DNA from: Lentzea waywayandensis
GTDB lineage: Bacteria; Actinomycetota; Actinomycetes; Mycobacteriales; Pseudonocardiaceae
Direction of reading: 5' to 3'
NCBI RefSeq assembly: GCF_900115955.1
Contig: NZ_FOYL01000008.1
Location: 186,001-250,000, forward strand
Length of the DNA stretch: 64,000 nucleotides
Positions 1 through 8,569 of this stretch are shown here, piece by piece. The notes below the pieces were generated by a model that did no database searches, was not told the origin of the DNA, and worked only from the letters and a program-made list of their open reading frames with translations. Within the stretch, counting starts at the first letter, position 1; each line of letters begins with the position of its first letter. Made by a program: the position numbers and the translations under genes.

Positions 1-330
1 GAGAAGCTCAAGGGCAAGCTCGACTGGAAGGTCGTCGTCCCGGCCGACGCGCAGATCGGCGCCTACTACAACCAGGCCGTCAGCAAGGACGCGCCGCACC
101 CCGCGGCCGCGCGCCTGTGGCAGGAGTTCCTCTACTCCGACGAGGGCCAGAACCTGTACCTGAAGGGCATGTCCCGCCCGGTGCGCCTGGACAAGATGGG
201 CGACAAGGCGGACAAGGCGGCGAAGGACAAGCTGCCGAAGACCGAGGGCAAGCAGGTGTTCCAGACGCAGGCCCAGGCCGACAAGGCCAAGGCCGTTCTC
301 ACCGCGACCTGGGCGCAGGCCATCGGATGA
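1..330 (+). CDS. ABC transporter solute-binding protein, C-terminal part
   Basis: The last 109 codons of an extracellular solute-binding protein; the 5' end lies left of the window. The visible part has the closing helices of the PotD/YdcS/AfuA group: a SKDAPHPAAARLW stretch, then a YSDEGQNLYLKG stretch near residues 50-60 of the fragment, then a lysine- and alanine-rich tail. In this family the protein captures the solute outside the membrane and hands it to the permeases encoded next. Its TGA overlaps the following ATG (ATGA), so the genes are translationally coupled. The substrate cannot be read from this fragment; polyamine, aminoethylphosphonate or iron-chelate are all possible. Confidence 0.85.
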   Translation, partial: EKLKGKLDWKVVVPADAQIGAYYNQAVSKDAPHPAAARLWQEFLYSDEGQNLYLKGMSRPVRLDKMGDKADKAAKDKLPKTEGKQVFQTQAQADKAKAVLTATWAQAIG

Positions 331-1247
331 CCTCAGTCGCTCCTGTAGCGGCGGCAAAGCCCGGCGGCTCCACCCCGAAGAAGGGTGGGGCCGCCGGTCG
401 GCCATCTGTGGCCGCCTGGCTCGTCGCGGTGCCGTTCCTGGCGTTCGTCGGCACCTTCCTCGTCTACCCCACGGTGCTCGTGCTCTTCGGTGCCTTCCAG
501 GACTCCAACGGCGCGTTCACGTTCGACAACCTCACGACGCTGTTCACGGGTGTCGTCTTCGACGCCTTCGTGCGCAGCATCGAGCTGTCCGCGCTCACCG
601 CGGTCATCGGCGCGATCTTCGGCGCGCTGCTCACGTGGGCGATCGCGGTCGGCAACCCCGACGGGATGCTGCGCCGGACCGTCGTCGCGGGCAGCGGTGT
701 GCTCGCCCAGTTCGGTGGCGTGCCACTGGCGTTCGCGTTCCTCGCGACGGTCGGCTTCGAAGGTCTCGTCACGAAGTTCCTGCGTGACAACGTTGGCATC
801 GACCTGTTCGCCGGCAGCGCGTGGCTGTTCGACCTGCCCGGTCTGACGCTCGTCTACACGTTCTTCCAGATCCCGTTGATGGTGATCGTGTTCCTGCCCG
901 CGTTGGACGGCCTGCGCCCGCAGTGGCGTGAGGCGAACGCGAGCCTGGGCGGCACGAGCTGGACGTACTGGCGGCACGTCGGCGGCCCGATCCTGACGCC
1001 GCCGTTCCTCGGCGCGCTGCTCCTGTTGTTCGCCAACGCCTTCAGCGCCTACGCCACGGCCGCCGCGCTCGTCTCGCAGGGCAGCCCGATCGTGCCGTTG
1101 CAGATCCGGGGTTTCCTCACCGGTGAGGTCGTGCTCGGCCAGGAGAACCTGGGCAAGGCGCTGGGCCTCGGCATGGTGATCGTGGTCAGCATCGCGATGG
1201 GCGTGAACGTGCTGCTGCAGAAGAGGGTGGCCAAGTGGGTTCGCTAG
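327..1247 (+). CDS. ABC transporter permease (first subunit)
   Basis: Integral-membrane subunit of 306 residues. The ATG at 327 overlaps the stop of the solute-binding gene; the frame is open further upstream, but that part is antiparallel shadow of no known family. A Pro/Lys/Gly-rich cytoplasmic tail of about 30 residues precedes six predicted transmembrane helices. The cytoplasmic EAA loop that docks on the ATPase lies near residues 200-220 (REANASLGGTSW). It belongs to the binding-protein-dependent transport permease family, PotB/YdcU-like, and acts with the second permease and the ATPase encoded downstream. Confidence 0.88.
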   Translation: MTSVAPVAAAKPGGSTPKKGGAAGRPSVAAWLVAVPFLAFVGTFLVYPTVLVLFGAFQDSNGAFTFDNLTTLFTGVVFDAFVRSIELSALTAVIGAIFGALLTWAIAVGNPDGMLRRTVVAGSGVLAQFGGVPLAFAFLATVGFEGLVTKFLRDNVGIDLFAGSAWLFDLPGLTLVYTFFQIPLMVIVFLPALDGLRPQWREANASLGGTSWTYWRHVGGPILTPPFLGALLLLFANAFSAYATAAALVSQGSPIVPLQIRGFLTGEVVLGQENLGKALGLGMVIVVSIAMGVNVLLQKRVAKWVR

Positions 1248-2017
1248 TGAAGCAGCGCGTCCTGCGCACGATCATCCTGCTGATCCTCGGCGTCTACTTC
1301 ATCCTGCCGCTGATCGCGATGGCGGAGTTCTCCACGCGGGGCAAGGGCGGCAGCCGCAGCCTGGAGTCGTGGACGTCCATCGTCGACGACGAGGGCCTGA
1401 TGGAGGCACTCGTCAACTCGCTGCTGCTGTCGGTGACCTCCGCGGTGCTGATGCTGGTGCTGCTCGTGCCGACGATGGCGTGGATCCGGCTCAGGCTTCC
1501 TCAGCTGCAACGGCTCGTGGAGTTCCTGTGCCTGCTGCCGCTGGCGATCCCCGCGATCGTGCTGGTGGTCGGCATGGCACCGCTCTACGCGTGGGTGAAC
1601 TTCTTCCTCGGCGACTCACCGCTGACGCTGACGTTCGCGTACACGATCCTGGTGCTGCCGTTCGCCTACCGCGCGGTCGACGCCGGTCTCGCCGCGATCG
1701 ACCTGAAGACGCTGGCCGAAGCCGCGCGCAGCCTCGGCGCGTCGTGGTTCACGGTGCTGTGGAAGATCGTCGTGCCGAACATCCGCGTCGCCCTGATCGG
1801 TGCGTCGCTGCTGTCGGTGGCCTTGGTGCTCGGCGAGTTCACCATCGCGTCGCTGCTCAACTTCGACACGCTGCAGGTGCAGGTGAATCTTCTGGGCAAG
1901 CGCAACGCGGGTGTGTCCATCGCGGTGTCGCTGCTGTGCCTGCTCTTCGCGTTCGTCCTCCTGTTCGCACTTTCTTATGTCGGCCAGCGGCGCCGTCAGA
2001 CCGTGGTCGAGGAGTAA
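1235..2017 (+). CDS. ABC transporter permease (second subunit)
   Basis: Second membrane subunit of the importer, up to 260 residues, PotC/YdcV-like. GTG at 1235 lies inside the previous gene; an in-frame GTG at 1247 sits directly on the previous stop (TAGTG) and could be the true start, removing four residues. Six predicted membrane helices. The EAA loop is around residues 160-180 (AEAARSLGASWFTVLW). Heterodimeric permeases of this kind pair with a homodimer of the ATPase encoded three bases downstream. Confidence 0.88.
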   Translation: MGSLVKQRVLRTIILLILGVYFILPLIAMAEFSTRGKGGSRSLESWTSIVDDEGLMEALVNSLLLSVTSAVLMLVLLVPTMAWIRLRLPQLQRLVEFLCLLPLAIPAIVLVVGMAPLYAWVNFFLGDSPLTLTFAYTILVLPFAYRAVDAGLAAIDLKTLAEAARSLGASWFTVLWKIVVPNIRVALIGASLLSVALVLGEFTIASLLNFDTLQVQVNLLGKRNAGVSIAVSLLCLLFAFVLLFALSYVGQRRRQTVVEE

Positions 2018-2020
2018 GAC

Positions 2021-3052
2021 ATGGGTCATCTGGAACTCAAGGGACTGCGCAAGTCCTTCGGCGGCAACATCGCTCTGGACGGTCTTGATCTGGAACTGGC
2101 CGAGGGCGAGCTCGTATCGTTGCTCGGTCCGTCCGGCTGCGGCAAGACGACGGCGCTGCGCATCGTCGCGGGCTTCGAGACGTCCGACTCCGGCACGGTC
2201 ACGGTGGGCGGCAAGGACATCACGAAGGTCCCGGCCAACAGGCGGGACATGGGCATGGTCTTCCAGGCCTACAGCCTCTTCCCGAACATGACCGCGGCGC
2301 AGAACGTCGCGTTCGGCCTGAAGCTGCGCAAGGGCGACACCAAGCGCACGTCCGAGCTGCTGGAACTGGTCGGTCTCGCGCACCTCGGTGGCCGTTACCC
2401 GCACCAGATGTCGGGTGGCCAGCAGCAGCGCATCGCGTTGGCGCGCGCCCTGGCGATCCAGCCGCGCGTGCTGCTCCTGGACGAGCCGCTGTCCGCGTTG
2501 GACGCCAAGGTCCGCGTGAACCTGCGGGACGAGATCCGTCGCATCCAGACGGAGCTCGGCATGACGACGCTGTTCGTCACGCACGACCAGGAGGAGGCGC
2601 TCGCCGTCTCCGACCGGGTCGGCGTCATGTCGCACGGCAGGCTGGAGCAGCTCGACACCCCGTCGGTCGTCTACCGGGAGCCGGCGACGGCGTTCGTGGC
2701 GCAGTTCGTCGGCGTCACCAACAGCGTCGAGGCCAAGGCGGAGGGTCAGACCGTCGTGGTGAACGGTGTCACGGTGGCCGCGTCGCACGACCAACCGTCC
2801 GGAAGCGACGTTCGCGTCATCGTGCGTCCCGAGGACATCGGCGTTTCCGCGCACGACGGCGACTCCAATGGCAAGATCGTGGGCGACGTGCTGACCCAGT
2901 CGTTCCTCGGGCCGGTCACGCGGATCTCGGTCAGGGTGGGTGTGCAGGTGCTGCGCATCGACCAGCCCTCCAACACCGCCTCCGCCTACCAGCCCGGCAC
3001 GCGGGTCGCGCTCGACCTCAGCGAATCACGAATCATGGTGGTGCCGGGATGA
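2021..3052 (+). CDS. ABC transporter ATP-binding protein with TOBE domain
   Basis: Cytoplasmic ATPase of the importer, 343 residues, PotA/YdcT/FbpC-like. Walker A is GPSGCGKTT near residues 37-45, the signature is SGGQQQR near residue 131, Walker B is LLLDEP near residue 152, and the H-loop is FVTHDQEEA near residue 187. The C-terminal third (about 240-343) has the TOBE fold used for regulation or substrate sensing in the CUT1/POPT class. The ATG follows the permease stop by three bases. The last bases overlap the LtrA start, so the operon seems to extend into that gene. Confidence 0.92.
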   Translation: MGHLELKGLRKSFGGNIALDGLDLELAEGELVSLLGPSGCGKTTALRIVAGFETSDSGTVTVGGKDITKVPANRRDMGMVFQAYSLFPNMTAAQNVAFGLKLRKGDTKRTSELLELVGLAHLGGRYPHQMSGGQQQRIALARALAIQPRVLLLDEPLSALDAKVRVNLRDEIRRIQTELGMTTLFVTHDQEEALAVSDRVGVMSHGRLEQLDTPSVVYREPATAFVAQFVGVTNSVEAKAEGQTVVVNGVTVAASHDQPSGSDVRVIVRPEDIGVSAHDGDSNGKIVGDVLTQSFLGPVTRISVRVGVQVLRIDQPSNTASAYQPGTRVALDLSESRIMVVPG

Positions 3053-4179
3053 TCAGGAAGCTCCTCGCGCGCGACACGGCGGAGACCCACCGGGTCGCGA
3101 CGCCGTTGGAGCTGTTGTTCGACCTCAGCTTCGTGGTGGCGGTCGCCCAGGCCGCCGCCTCGTTGCACCACGCCGTGACCGAGAACCACGCGGGGGCCGG
3201 CCTGCTGGCGTTCTGCATGGCGTTCTTCGCGCTGTGGCTGCCGTGGCTGAACTTCACCTGGTTCGCCAGTGCGTTCGACAACGACGACACGCTCTACCGG
3301 ATCATCACGATGGTTCAGATCGCCGGTGTGCTGGTCATCGCGGCGGGCATCCCGGCGGTCTTCGAGCACCAGGACTACCGGATCGTCGTCAGCGGTTACG
3401 TCGTCATCCGGCTCGCCATGGTCACGCACTGGCTGCGTGCCGCGCGGGACAACCCGTCGCACAAGGCGTGCGCGTACCGGTACGCCGGCGGCATCGCGGT
3501 CATGCAGGTGTTGTGGGTGCTGTGGCTCTTCGCGCCACCGAGCCTCGCGCTCGGGCTGTGGGTGCTCGGCATGCTGGCCGAGTTGCTGGTGCCCGCCTGG
3601 GCCGAGAAGTCGACCGCGACGACGTGGCACCCCCACCACATCGCGGAACGGCACGGCCTGTTCACGCTGATCGTGCTCGGCGAGTCGATCCTGGCGGCCA
3701 CGCTCGCGTTCCAGAAGGGCTTCGACAGCGGCGTCAACCTCATCTCGCTCGCCGCGGCCTCGCTGGTCATCGTGTTCTCGGTGTGGTGGATCTACTTCGA
3801 GGCGCCGTCGCACCTGCACAACCTGAAGAAGGCGTTCCTGTGGGGGTACGCGCACCTGTTCATCCTCGGCTCGATCGCCGCGCTCGGTGCGGGACTCGCG
3901 GCCAGCGTCGACTACGACCTGCACCTCTCGCACGCGCCGGGCACGACGGTCGCCGCGTTCACGACGGTGCCGCTGGCCGTGTTCTTCCTGTGCGTCTGGT
4001 ACGTGCAGGACTGCCCCGGTCAGTCGGGGGTGCGCAAGTACCTGCTGCCGCTGGGCTCGCTCGCGGTGCTGGCGGCGACGTTCGGTCCGGCGCCGATCCA
4101 CGTGACGGCGGGGATCGTGCTGGTCCTCTGCATCGCGAGCCGGCTGGTGCAGTCGGCCGATCAGCGCGTGGTGGCGTAG
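3049..4179 (+). CDS. LtrA family membrane protein
   Basis: Polytopic membrane protein of 376 residues with the family hallmark PLELLFDLSFVVAVAQ near residues 19-35, followed by many hydrophobic segments across the whole length. The family is named after the Listeria low-temperature-requirement protein A; its biochemical role is not established. The ATG overlaps the ATPase stop (ATGA), which implies co-translation with the importer, although no functional tie is known. The 3' end overlaps the convergent HEAT-repeat gene by 19 bp. Confidence 0.88.
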   Translation: MIRKLLARDTAETHRVATPLELLFDLSFVVAVAQAAASLHHAVTENHAGAGLLAFCMAFFALWLPWLNFTWFASAFDNDDTLYRIITMVQIAGVLVIAAGIPAVFEHQDYRIVVSGYVVIRLAMVTHWLRAARDNPSHKACAYRYAGGIAVMQVLWVLWLFAPPSLALGLWVLGMLAELLVPAWAEKSTATTWHPHHIAERHGLFTLIVLGESILAATLAFQKGFDSGVNLISLAAASLVIVFSVWWIYFEAPSHLHNLKKAFLWGYAHLFILGSIAALGAGLAASVDYDLHLSHAPGTTVAAFTTVPLAVFFLCVWYVQDCPGQSGVRKYLLPLGSLAVLAATFGPAPIHVTAGIVLVLCIASRLVQSADQRVVA

Positions 4180-5357
4180 TCGCGCAGGGCGTCGCTGGAG
4201 GCGGGGAGTCCGTACTCGCGCACCAGCATGCCGAAGTTGCCGAAGTTCCTGCCGTCGATCAGCCAGGTGCCGGGGGAGCCGGCGAGCGCGTCGACGAGGC
4301 GGCGCTGCCGGTCGTCCAGCGACGGGTACCCGGTGCCCGCCGGGAGCGCTCCCGCGGGGAACGCCAGATGCAGCGCTTCCTTCACGACGTGGAAAGCGCT
4401 GGTGCCGGACACCGACGGGACGCGCTCCAGCAGCGCGTCGAACGTCCTGGCGGCGTGCCGGTCGCCGGTCAGCCGCAGCGCGCCACCCGCGTAGGCGGCG
4501 AGGTTGCCGTCCAGGAAGGGAACCCTGTCGCTGTCGGGAAGCGCACCGGCGGCGGCGGAGATCAGTTCGTCCACGACGTCGTCGGTCGCGTCCGGGCCGT
4601 CGACGGTGGCGAGCGCGATCGCGGCGCCCCAGCGGGCGATCGGCCGCGGGTCGTCGAGCGTGATCGCGGGACGGCCGCCGAGCAGTCCCGTCGCGACCGC
4701 CGCGGTCGCCGCCACCACACCCTCGTCGTCGCCCTCGGTGAGGTTCGCCAGTGCCCGCAGGCTTTCCGGTGCGTCCTCGGGGAACCAGGCCAGGGTGTAC
4801 GCCGCCATGCACGCCACCGGCGGCTCCCAGGTCAGCAGTGCGCGGAACACCGGGACCCCGGCGCGGACGGCGTCGTAGGCCCGCACCCAGATGTGCGCGA
4901 ACATCCGGCCCCGGTCCTCGTCGGAGAGGCCCTCGACGTACTCGTAGTCCGCCTCGTCCTCGTCGAAGCCGTCGTCGCCGGGCCGGGGCGCCGCCGCCAG
5001 GACCGCCTCGCCGCCCGCCGCCCGCGCGCGGTGATCGGCGACGGGAAGCCCGCCGGGCAGCCACATCTCGTCGAACCCGGTGACGATCGAGCAGAGCAGG
5101 CTCAGCAGCTGCGGTTGCTCGTCGCACTCGGGCGCGGTCAGCACCTCCAGCAGGAACGGGACCGCGTACGCCGTGGCCTCGTAGATGGTGCCCTGGTGGT
5201 AGATGTTGCCGCTGAGCTCCCACAACGCCTTCTGCCGGCGATCCTCGTCGGGCGACACCAGGTCGCGGATCTGATCGGGCACGTCGTCGGCGGGTCCGTA
5301 GGCGTGGGTCAGCCGGTCCCAGCCCACCTGATCAAGTCCGTTCAGCACGGACGCCAT
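4161..5357 (-). CDS. HEAT-repeat protein
   Basis: Predicted soluble protein of 398 residues starting at the ATG at 5357. The frame is open for another 97 codons upstream, but that part runs through the divergent VOC gene and has no family character. The sequence is rich in Ala/Leu/Asp and has repeated paired-helix segments typical of HEAT/PBS-lyase-like scaffolds, for example around residues 20-70 (DRRQKALWELSGN) and 150-280. Proteins of this type are common in actinomycetes, are often annotated as hypothetical and have no known substrate. No catalytic motif is visible. Confidence 0.75.
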   Translation of the reverse strand: MASVLNGLDQVGWDRLTHAYGPADDVPDQIRDLVSPDEDRRQKALWELSGNIYHQGTIYEATAYAVPFLLEVLTAPECDEQPQLLSLLCSIVTGFDEMWLPGGLPVADHRARAAGGEAVLAAAPRPGDDGFDEDEADYEYVEGLSDEDRGRMFAHIWVRAYDAVRAGVPVFRALLTWEPPVACMAAYTLAWFPEDAPESLRALANLTEGDDEGVVAATAAVATGLLGGRPAITLDDPRPIARWGAAIALATVDGPDATDDVVDELISAAAGALPDSDRVPFLDGNLAAYAGGALRLTGDRHAARTFDALLERVPSVSGTSAFHVVKEALHLAFPAGALPAGTGYPSLDDRQRRLVDALAGSPGTWLIDGRNFGNFGMLVREYGLPASSDALRDYATTR

Positions 5358-5423
5358 CCTGTCAGGGCGGGCACTTTGGCGGGTTCGCTTTGTTCTGACA
5401 CGAGTGGTGCGATGATCGTCGCC

Positions 5424-5819
5424 ATGACCGGTGTCCGTGAACTCCGCCTGGTCGTCACCGCTGACGACTACGACGAGGCCCTGCGTTTCTACCGCGACGT
5501 GCTCGGCCTCGAGCAACGGGCGGCGTTCGCGTCCGACGGCGGGCGGGTCACGATCCTGGAGGCCGGCAGGGCCACGCTGGAGATCACGGACCCGCCGCAC
5601 GCGGAGTACATCGACCAGGTCGAGGTCGGCAAGCGCGTCGCGGGGCACGTCCGGGTGGCCTTCGAGGTGGACGACTCCGCCGCGACCACCCGTGCGCTGG
5701 AGGCCGCCGGGGCCGAGGTGATCGCGGAACCGACGCGCACGCCGTGGAACTCGCTCAACGCCCGGCTGGCCGCACCGGCCGGGTTGCAGCTGACGTTGTT
5801 CCAGGAGCTGGGCGAGTAG
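5424..5819 (+). CDS. VOC (glyoxalase/bleomycin-resistance) family protein
   Basis: Small single-module vicinal-oxygen-chelate protein of 131 residues. The N-terminal beta-alpha unit reads RELRLVVTADDYDEALRFYR, followed by VLGLEQ; the C-terminal part includes a GHVRVAFEVDD strand and closes with LQLTLFQELGE. Members bind a divalent metal and act as dioxygenases, isomerases or drug-binding proteins, so the substrate is open. An ATG at 5412 is also in frame; 5424 is preferred because it aligns with the usual family start. The stop abuts the ATG of the MFS gene (TAGATG), suggesting one transcription unit and perhaps a resistance pair. Confidence 0.82.
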   Translation: MTGVRELRLVVTADDYDEALRFYRDVLGLEQRAAFASDGGRVTILEAGRATLEITDPPHAEYIDQVEVGKRVAGHVRVAFEVDDSAATTRALEAAGAEVIAEPTRTPWNSLNARLAAPAGLQLTLFQELGE

Positions 5820-6980
5820 ATGACGATCTCCGCTGCCGGGTACCGCGACCTCGCGAACCGGGACGTGCTGGCGTGCGCCGTGGTGACGGTCGCCGCGAAG
5901 TTACCGATGTCCATGACGCCGCTGATGATGGTGTTCCTGACCAGAGGACTGCCCGGCGGGTACGTGCTGGCCGCGTCGCTGGTCGCCGTCTACGTGCTGG
6001 GCGAGATCCTCGGCGCCGCGCTGCTCGGGCTCTTCCTCGACCCGTCGCGGATGCGCGGGCAGCTGTCGATCGGGCTGGTCGTCGGCGCGGGGGCGTTCAC
6101 GACGCTGGCGTTGACGCAGAACGTGACGGTGCTGGCGGTCGCGGCGTTCATCGCGGGGGCCGGGCCGTCGACGACGCCGGGCGGGCTGCGGGCGATGCTG
6201 CTCGGGCTGGTGCCGGACTCGTTGGTGCCCAAGGCGATGGGCTTCGACGCCATGATCACGCAGGTGGTGTGGGCGGTGGCGCCCGCGCTGGTCACCGTGC
6301 TGGCGCTGAGCGTCGACCGCCGCGCGCCCGTCGTGGTGTCCGTGTCGCTGGTCGTCGTGGCGGCCTGGCTGGTGTTCATCCTGCCGCGCGGGCACGTCAC
6401 GTCCCGTTCCGGCACGGCGAAACCTCGTGTCGTGGCGTCGGCCTGGCCGATCTACCTCGTGAGTGCGGCGGCGCTGGCACAGCTGGCGGTCGCGGAACTG
6501 GTGCTGCCCGCGTTGCTGGAGCACCGGGGGATCGGGATCGGCTGGATCGGGCCGCTGCTCATGGGTTTCGCGGCGTGCAGCGCGCTCGGCGCGGTGCTGT
6601 ACGGGTTGCGGCCGTGGCCGGGAACGTTCCGCACCCAGGGTCTGGTGCTGCTCGTCGTCACCGCGACCTGCGTCGGCGCGCTGGCGTTGTTCCCGAACCT
6701 GCCGGGCATCGCGGGCGCGTTGCTCGCGGCCGGGTTGTTCCAGTCCGGCGTGCTGGTGACGCGCAGTCTCGCGTTGCGCGAACGGCTTCCGGTCGGCGCG
6801 CACGCGGCGGGGTTCTCGATGATGTACGCGGTGACCGGCGCGGGCTACGGGCTCACCGCCGTCGTCGTCGCGTGGGCGATGGACGCAGGCTCGCCGGTCT
6901 GGGCCGTTTTCGGTGGTGTGGCGGTCACCCTGGTCCTGACAGCAGTCAGCGCGGCTGCCGAACGACGGCAGCCGCGCTGA
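5820..6980 (+). CDS. Major facilitator superfamily transporter
   Basis: Membrane transporter of 386 residues with about 12 hydrophobic segments, starting directly after the VOC gene stop. The length and the two six-helix halves separated by a basic loop near residues 185-205 fit the MFS exporter group. No substrate-specific motif is visible. Co-transcription with a VOC protein suggests, by inference only, efflux plus sequestration of a small toxic compound. The last codons and the stop form the right arm of a strong hairpin at 6946-6980. Confidence 0.85.
   Translation: MTISAAGYRDLANRDVLACAVVTVAAKLPMSMTPLMMVFLTRGLPGGYVLAASLVAVYVLGEILGAALLGLFLDPSRMRGQLSIGLVVGAGAFTTLALTQNVTVLAVAAFIAGAGPSTTPGGLRAMLLGLVPDSLVPKAMGFDAMITQVVWAVAPALVTVLALSVDRRAPVVVSVSLVVVAAWLVFILPRGHVTSRSGTAKPRVVASAWPIYLVSAAALAQLAVAELVLPALLEHRGIGIGWIGPLLMGFAACSALGAVLYGLRPWPGTFRTQGLVLLVVTATCVGALALFPNLPGIAGALLAAGLFQSGVLVTRSLALRERLPVGAHAAGFSMMYAVTGAGYGLTAVVVAWAMDAGSPVWAVFGGVAVTLVLTAVSAAAERRQPR
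6946..6980. terminator. Hairpin embedded in the MFS gene end
   Basis: Perfect 14-bp inverted repeat TCAGCGCGGCTGCC / GGCAGCCGCGCTGA with a 7-nt loop. It includes the stop codon of the MFS gene and lies 15 bp from the end of the convergent LVIVD gene. It has no T-run but would be stable on either strand, so it can serve as a bidirectional terminator. Confidence 0.65.
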
Positions 6981-6995
6981 TCTGAGAGGGAGCTG

Positions 6996-8477
6996 CTACC
7001 CGCGGTAGAAGTTCCCCTGGGTCTGCACGTTCAGCTCGTCCGTGCGGAACAGCTTCGCCACGAACGTGCGCGGGTCGCGCATGTCGATCACGTCGAAGCC
7101 GCGGCCCATCTCCGAGGAGTAGATGTAGCCGTTGTACCAGTAGGTCGACCAGGTGCCGCCGCCCTGGGCGTTCGGCATCGGGCCGCGCTCGAAGAAGCCG
7201 ATCTCACGCGGCTTGGCCGAGTTCGTGAAGTCCCACACCGAGACGCCGCCCTGGTACCAGGACTGCACCATGATGTCCTTGCCGGGCACCGGGATCAGCG
7301 AACCGTTGTGCGCGACGCAGTTCTCCGAGTCGCCCTGCATGCGCGGGATCTTGTAGTAGGACTTGAAGACCAGCTTGCGGTCCTTGCCCTTGCCCACGAT
7401 GTCGTAGATGCCGTTGGCACCGCGCGTCGGGCCGATCTTCTCGTTGCACGTCGCCGCGCCGCCGCCACCGAGCTCGTCGGTGAAGACGACCTTGGTGCCG
7501 CTGTTGTTGAAGGTCGCCGAGTGCCAGAACGCGAAGTTCTTGTCGTCCTGGACGCGGTTGATCTCCACCAGGTTCTCGCGGTTGGAGATGTCCCAGAGGA
7601 CGCCGTCACCCATGCACGCGCCGGCCGCGAGGTCGAGCTGCGGGTAGACGGTGATGTCGTGGCAGCCGGAGGTGGCCGAGGTGTAGCCGGTCTCGATGGT
7701 GCCGATGCGACCGGGGTTACCGCCGTCCGGGAAGAGCACCGGCGCCTTCAGCAGCGAGGCCGAGGCCGGGTTGCGCACCGGGACCTTGACGATCGAGATC
7801 TTGTCGTGCGGCGGCTGGCAGTCCGGGAACGTGGCGTTGGGCGAGTAGGAAGAGACGTAGAGGTACACGTCCTTCTTGTTCTTGCTCGGCACCATCGTGT
7901 GGGTGTGCGAACCGCAGGCGGTCTCGACGGCCGCGACGTACTTCGGGGCCTTCTTGTCGCTGATGTCGAAGACCTTGATGCCCTCCCACGACTCCTTGAT
8001 CGTCGCGGACTGGGAGACGCTGCTGCACGAGTTGTCACTGCGCGACGAGTCGGTCGACAGGAACAGCAGGTTCCCGTACACCGAGATGTCGTTCTGCGAA
8101 CCGGGGCAGAGGACCGAGCTCGTGATCTTCGGCGCCCGCGGGTTGCGGACGTCGTAGATGGTGAAGCCGTTGTAGTTGCCGACGAACGCGTAGTTGTCCT
8201 GGAACGCGATGTCGGTTTGGGTCGCGTCGAGCGGAGCCTGCTTGTCCAGGTGGGAGACCAGGACCATGTTGCGGCTGCGGCTGATCTCGTCGACGCCGGG
8301 AAGTCCGGTGGCCCCTTCGGCCCGCGACTCGAGCTGAGCCTCGCTCAGCCCCTTGCCATCGGCGGGAAGATCGGGCTCTGCGAACGCGGGCGCCGTCAGC
8401 GTTGACAGCGTCAGCGTGAGCGCCCCCAGGATCGCGAAAGGCGTTCTGCGCCGCCGGGCCGTTTCGCGTGAACTCAC
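6996..8477 (-). CDS. Secreted LVIVD-repeat protein
   Basis: Exported protein of 493 residues. Residues 1-33 form a signal peptide (basic RRRR cluster, hydrophobic core, AFA cleavage site). The mature part carries repeated beta-propeller blades of the LVIVD type, seen as recurring units such as GFTIYDVRNP, GIKVFDISDK, VSVWDFTN and FDVIDMRDP. These propellers are thought to bind ligands or partners at the cell surface; no enzymatic activity is established. Translation probably starts at GTG 8477, preceded by a GAGGGGG Shine-Dalgarno that can pair with an upstream C-run (see 8485-8511). Confidence 0.86.
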   Translation of the reverse strand: MSSRETARRRRTPFAILGALTLTLSTLTAPAFAEPDLPADGKGLSEAQLESRAEGATGLPGVDEISRSRNMVLVSHLDKQAPLDATQTDIAFQDNYAFVGNYNGFTIYDVRNPRAPKITSSVLCPGSQNDISVYGNLLFLSTDSSRSDNSCSSVSQSATIKESWEGIKVFDISDKKAPKYVAAVETACGSHTHTMVPSKNKKDVYLYVSSYSPNATFPDCQPPHDKISIVKVPVRNPASASLLKAPVLFPDGGNPGRIGTIETGYTSATSGCHDITVYPQLDLAAGACMGDGVLWDISNRENLVEINRVQDDKNFAFWHSATFNNSGTKVVFTDELGGGGAATCNEKIGPTRGANGIYDIVGKGKDRKLVFKSYYKIPRMQGDSENCVAHNGSLIPVPGKDIMVQSWYQGGVSVWDFTNSAKPREIGFFERGPMPNAQGGGTWSTYWYNGYIYSSEMGRGFDVIDMRDPRTFVAKLFRTDELNVQTQGNFYRG

Positions 8478-8484
8478 AGCTTTA

Positions 8485-8511
8485 CCCCCTCGGTACGGGT
8501 TGGTGAGGGGG
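8485..8511 (-). promoter_or_regulatory. Hairpin occluding the ribosome site of the LVIVD gene
   Basis: CCCCCTC and GAGGGGG form a 7-bp stem with a 13-nt loop in the leader of the gene starting at 8477. The 3' arm is the Shine-Dalgarno itself. Such an arrangement could lower or regulate translation initiation; no trigger can be named. Confidence 0.45.
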
Positions 8512-8556
8512 AGTATGACCCTTTCGCCTTGCTAAGGGCCAGCGTCTTTCGGAGGG

Positions 8557-8562
8557 TATTCT
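8557..8562 (+). promoter_or_regulatory. -10 box of a probable leaderless promoter for the DUF305 gene
   Basis: TATTCT is followed by 7 nt and then the ATG at 8570. This places the expected transcription start at or next to the start codon. No good -35 is visible. Confidence 0.45.
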
Positions 8563-8569
8563 CCGGAGC

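Noticed and set aside
2986..5223. Very long open frames antisense to real genes (also 8482-11196, 12093-13907, 16181-18007, 33123-35228 and 50126-52054)
   Set aside because: They have Arg/Gly/Pro/His-rich translations with no family motifs and lie opposite genes with clear domains; stop-free antisense frames are expected at this G+C.
2940..5423. Long forward frame running into the VOC gene
   Set aside because: Only the last 131 codons have family character; the rest is a shadow of the ABC ATPase, LtrA and HEAT genes.
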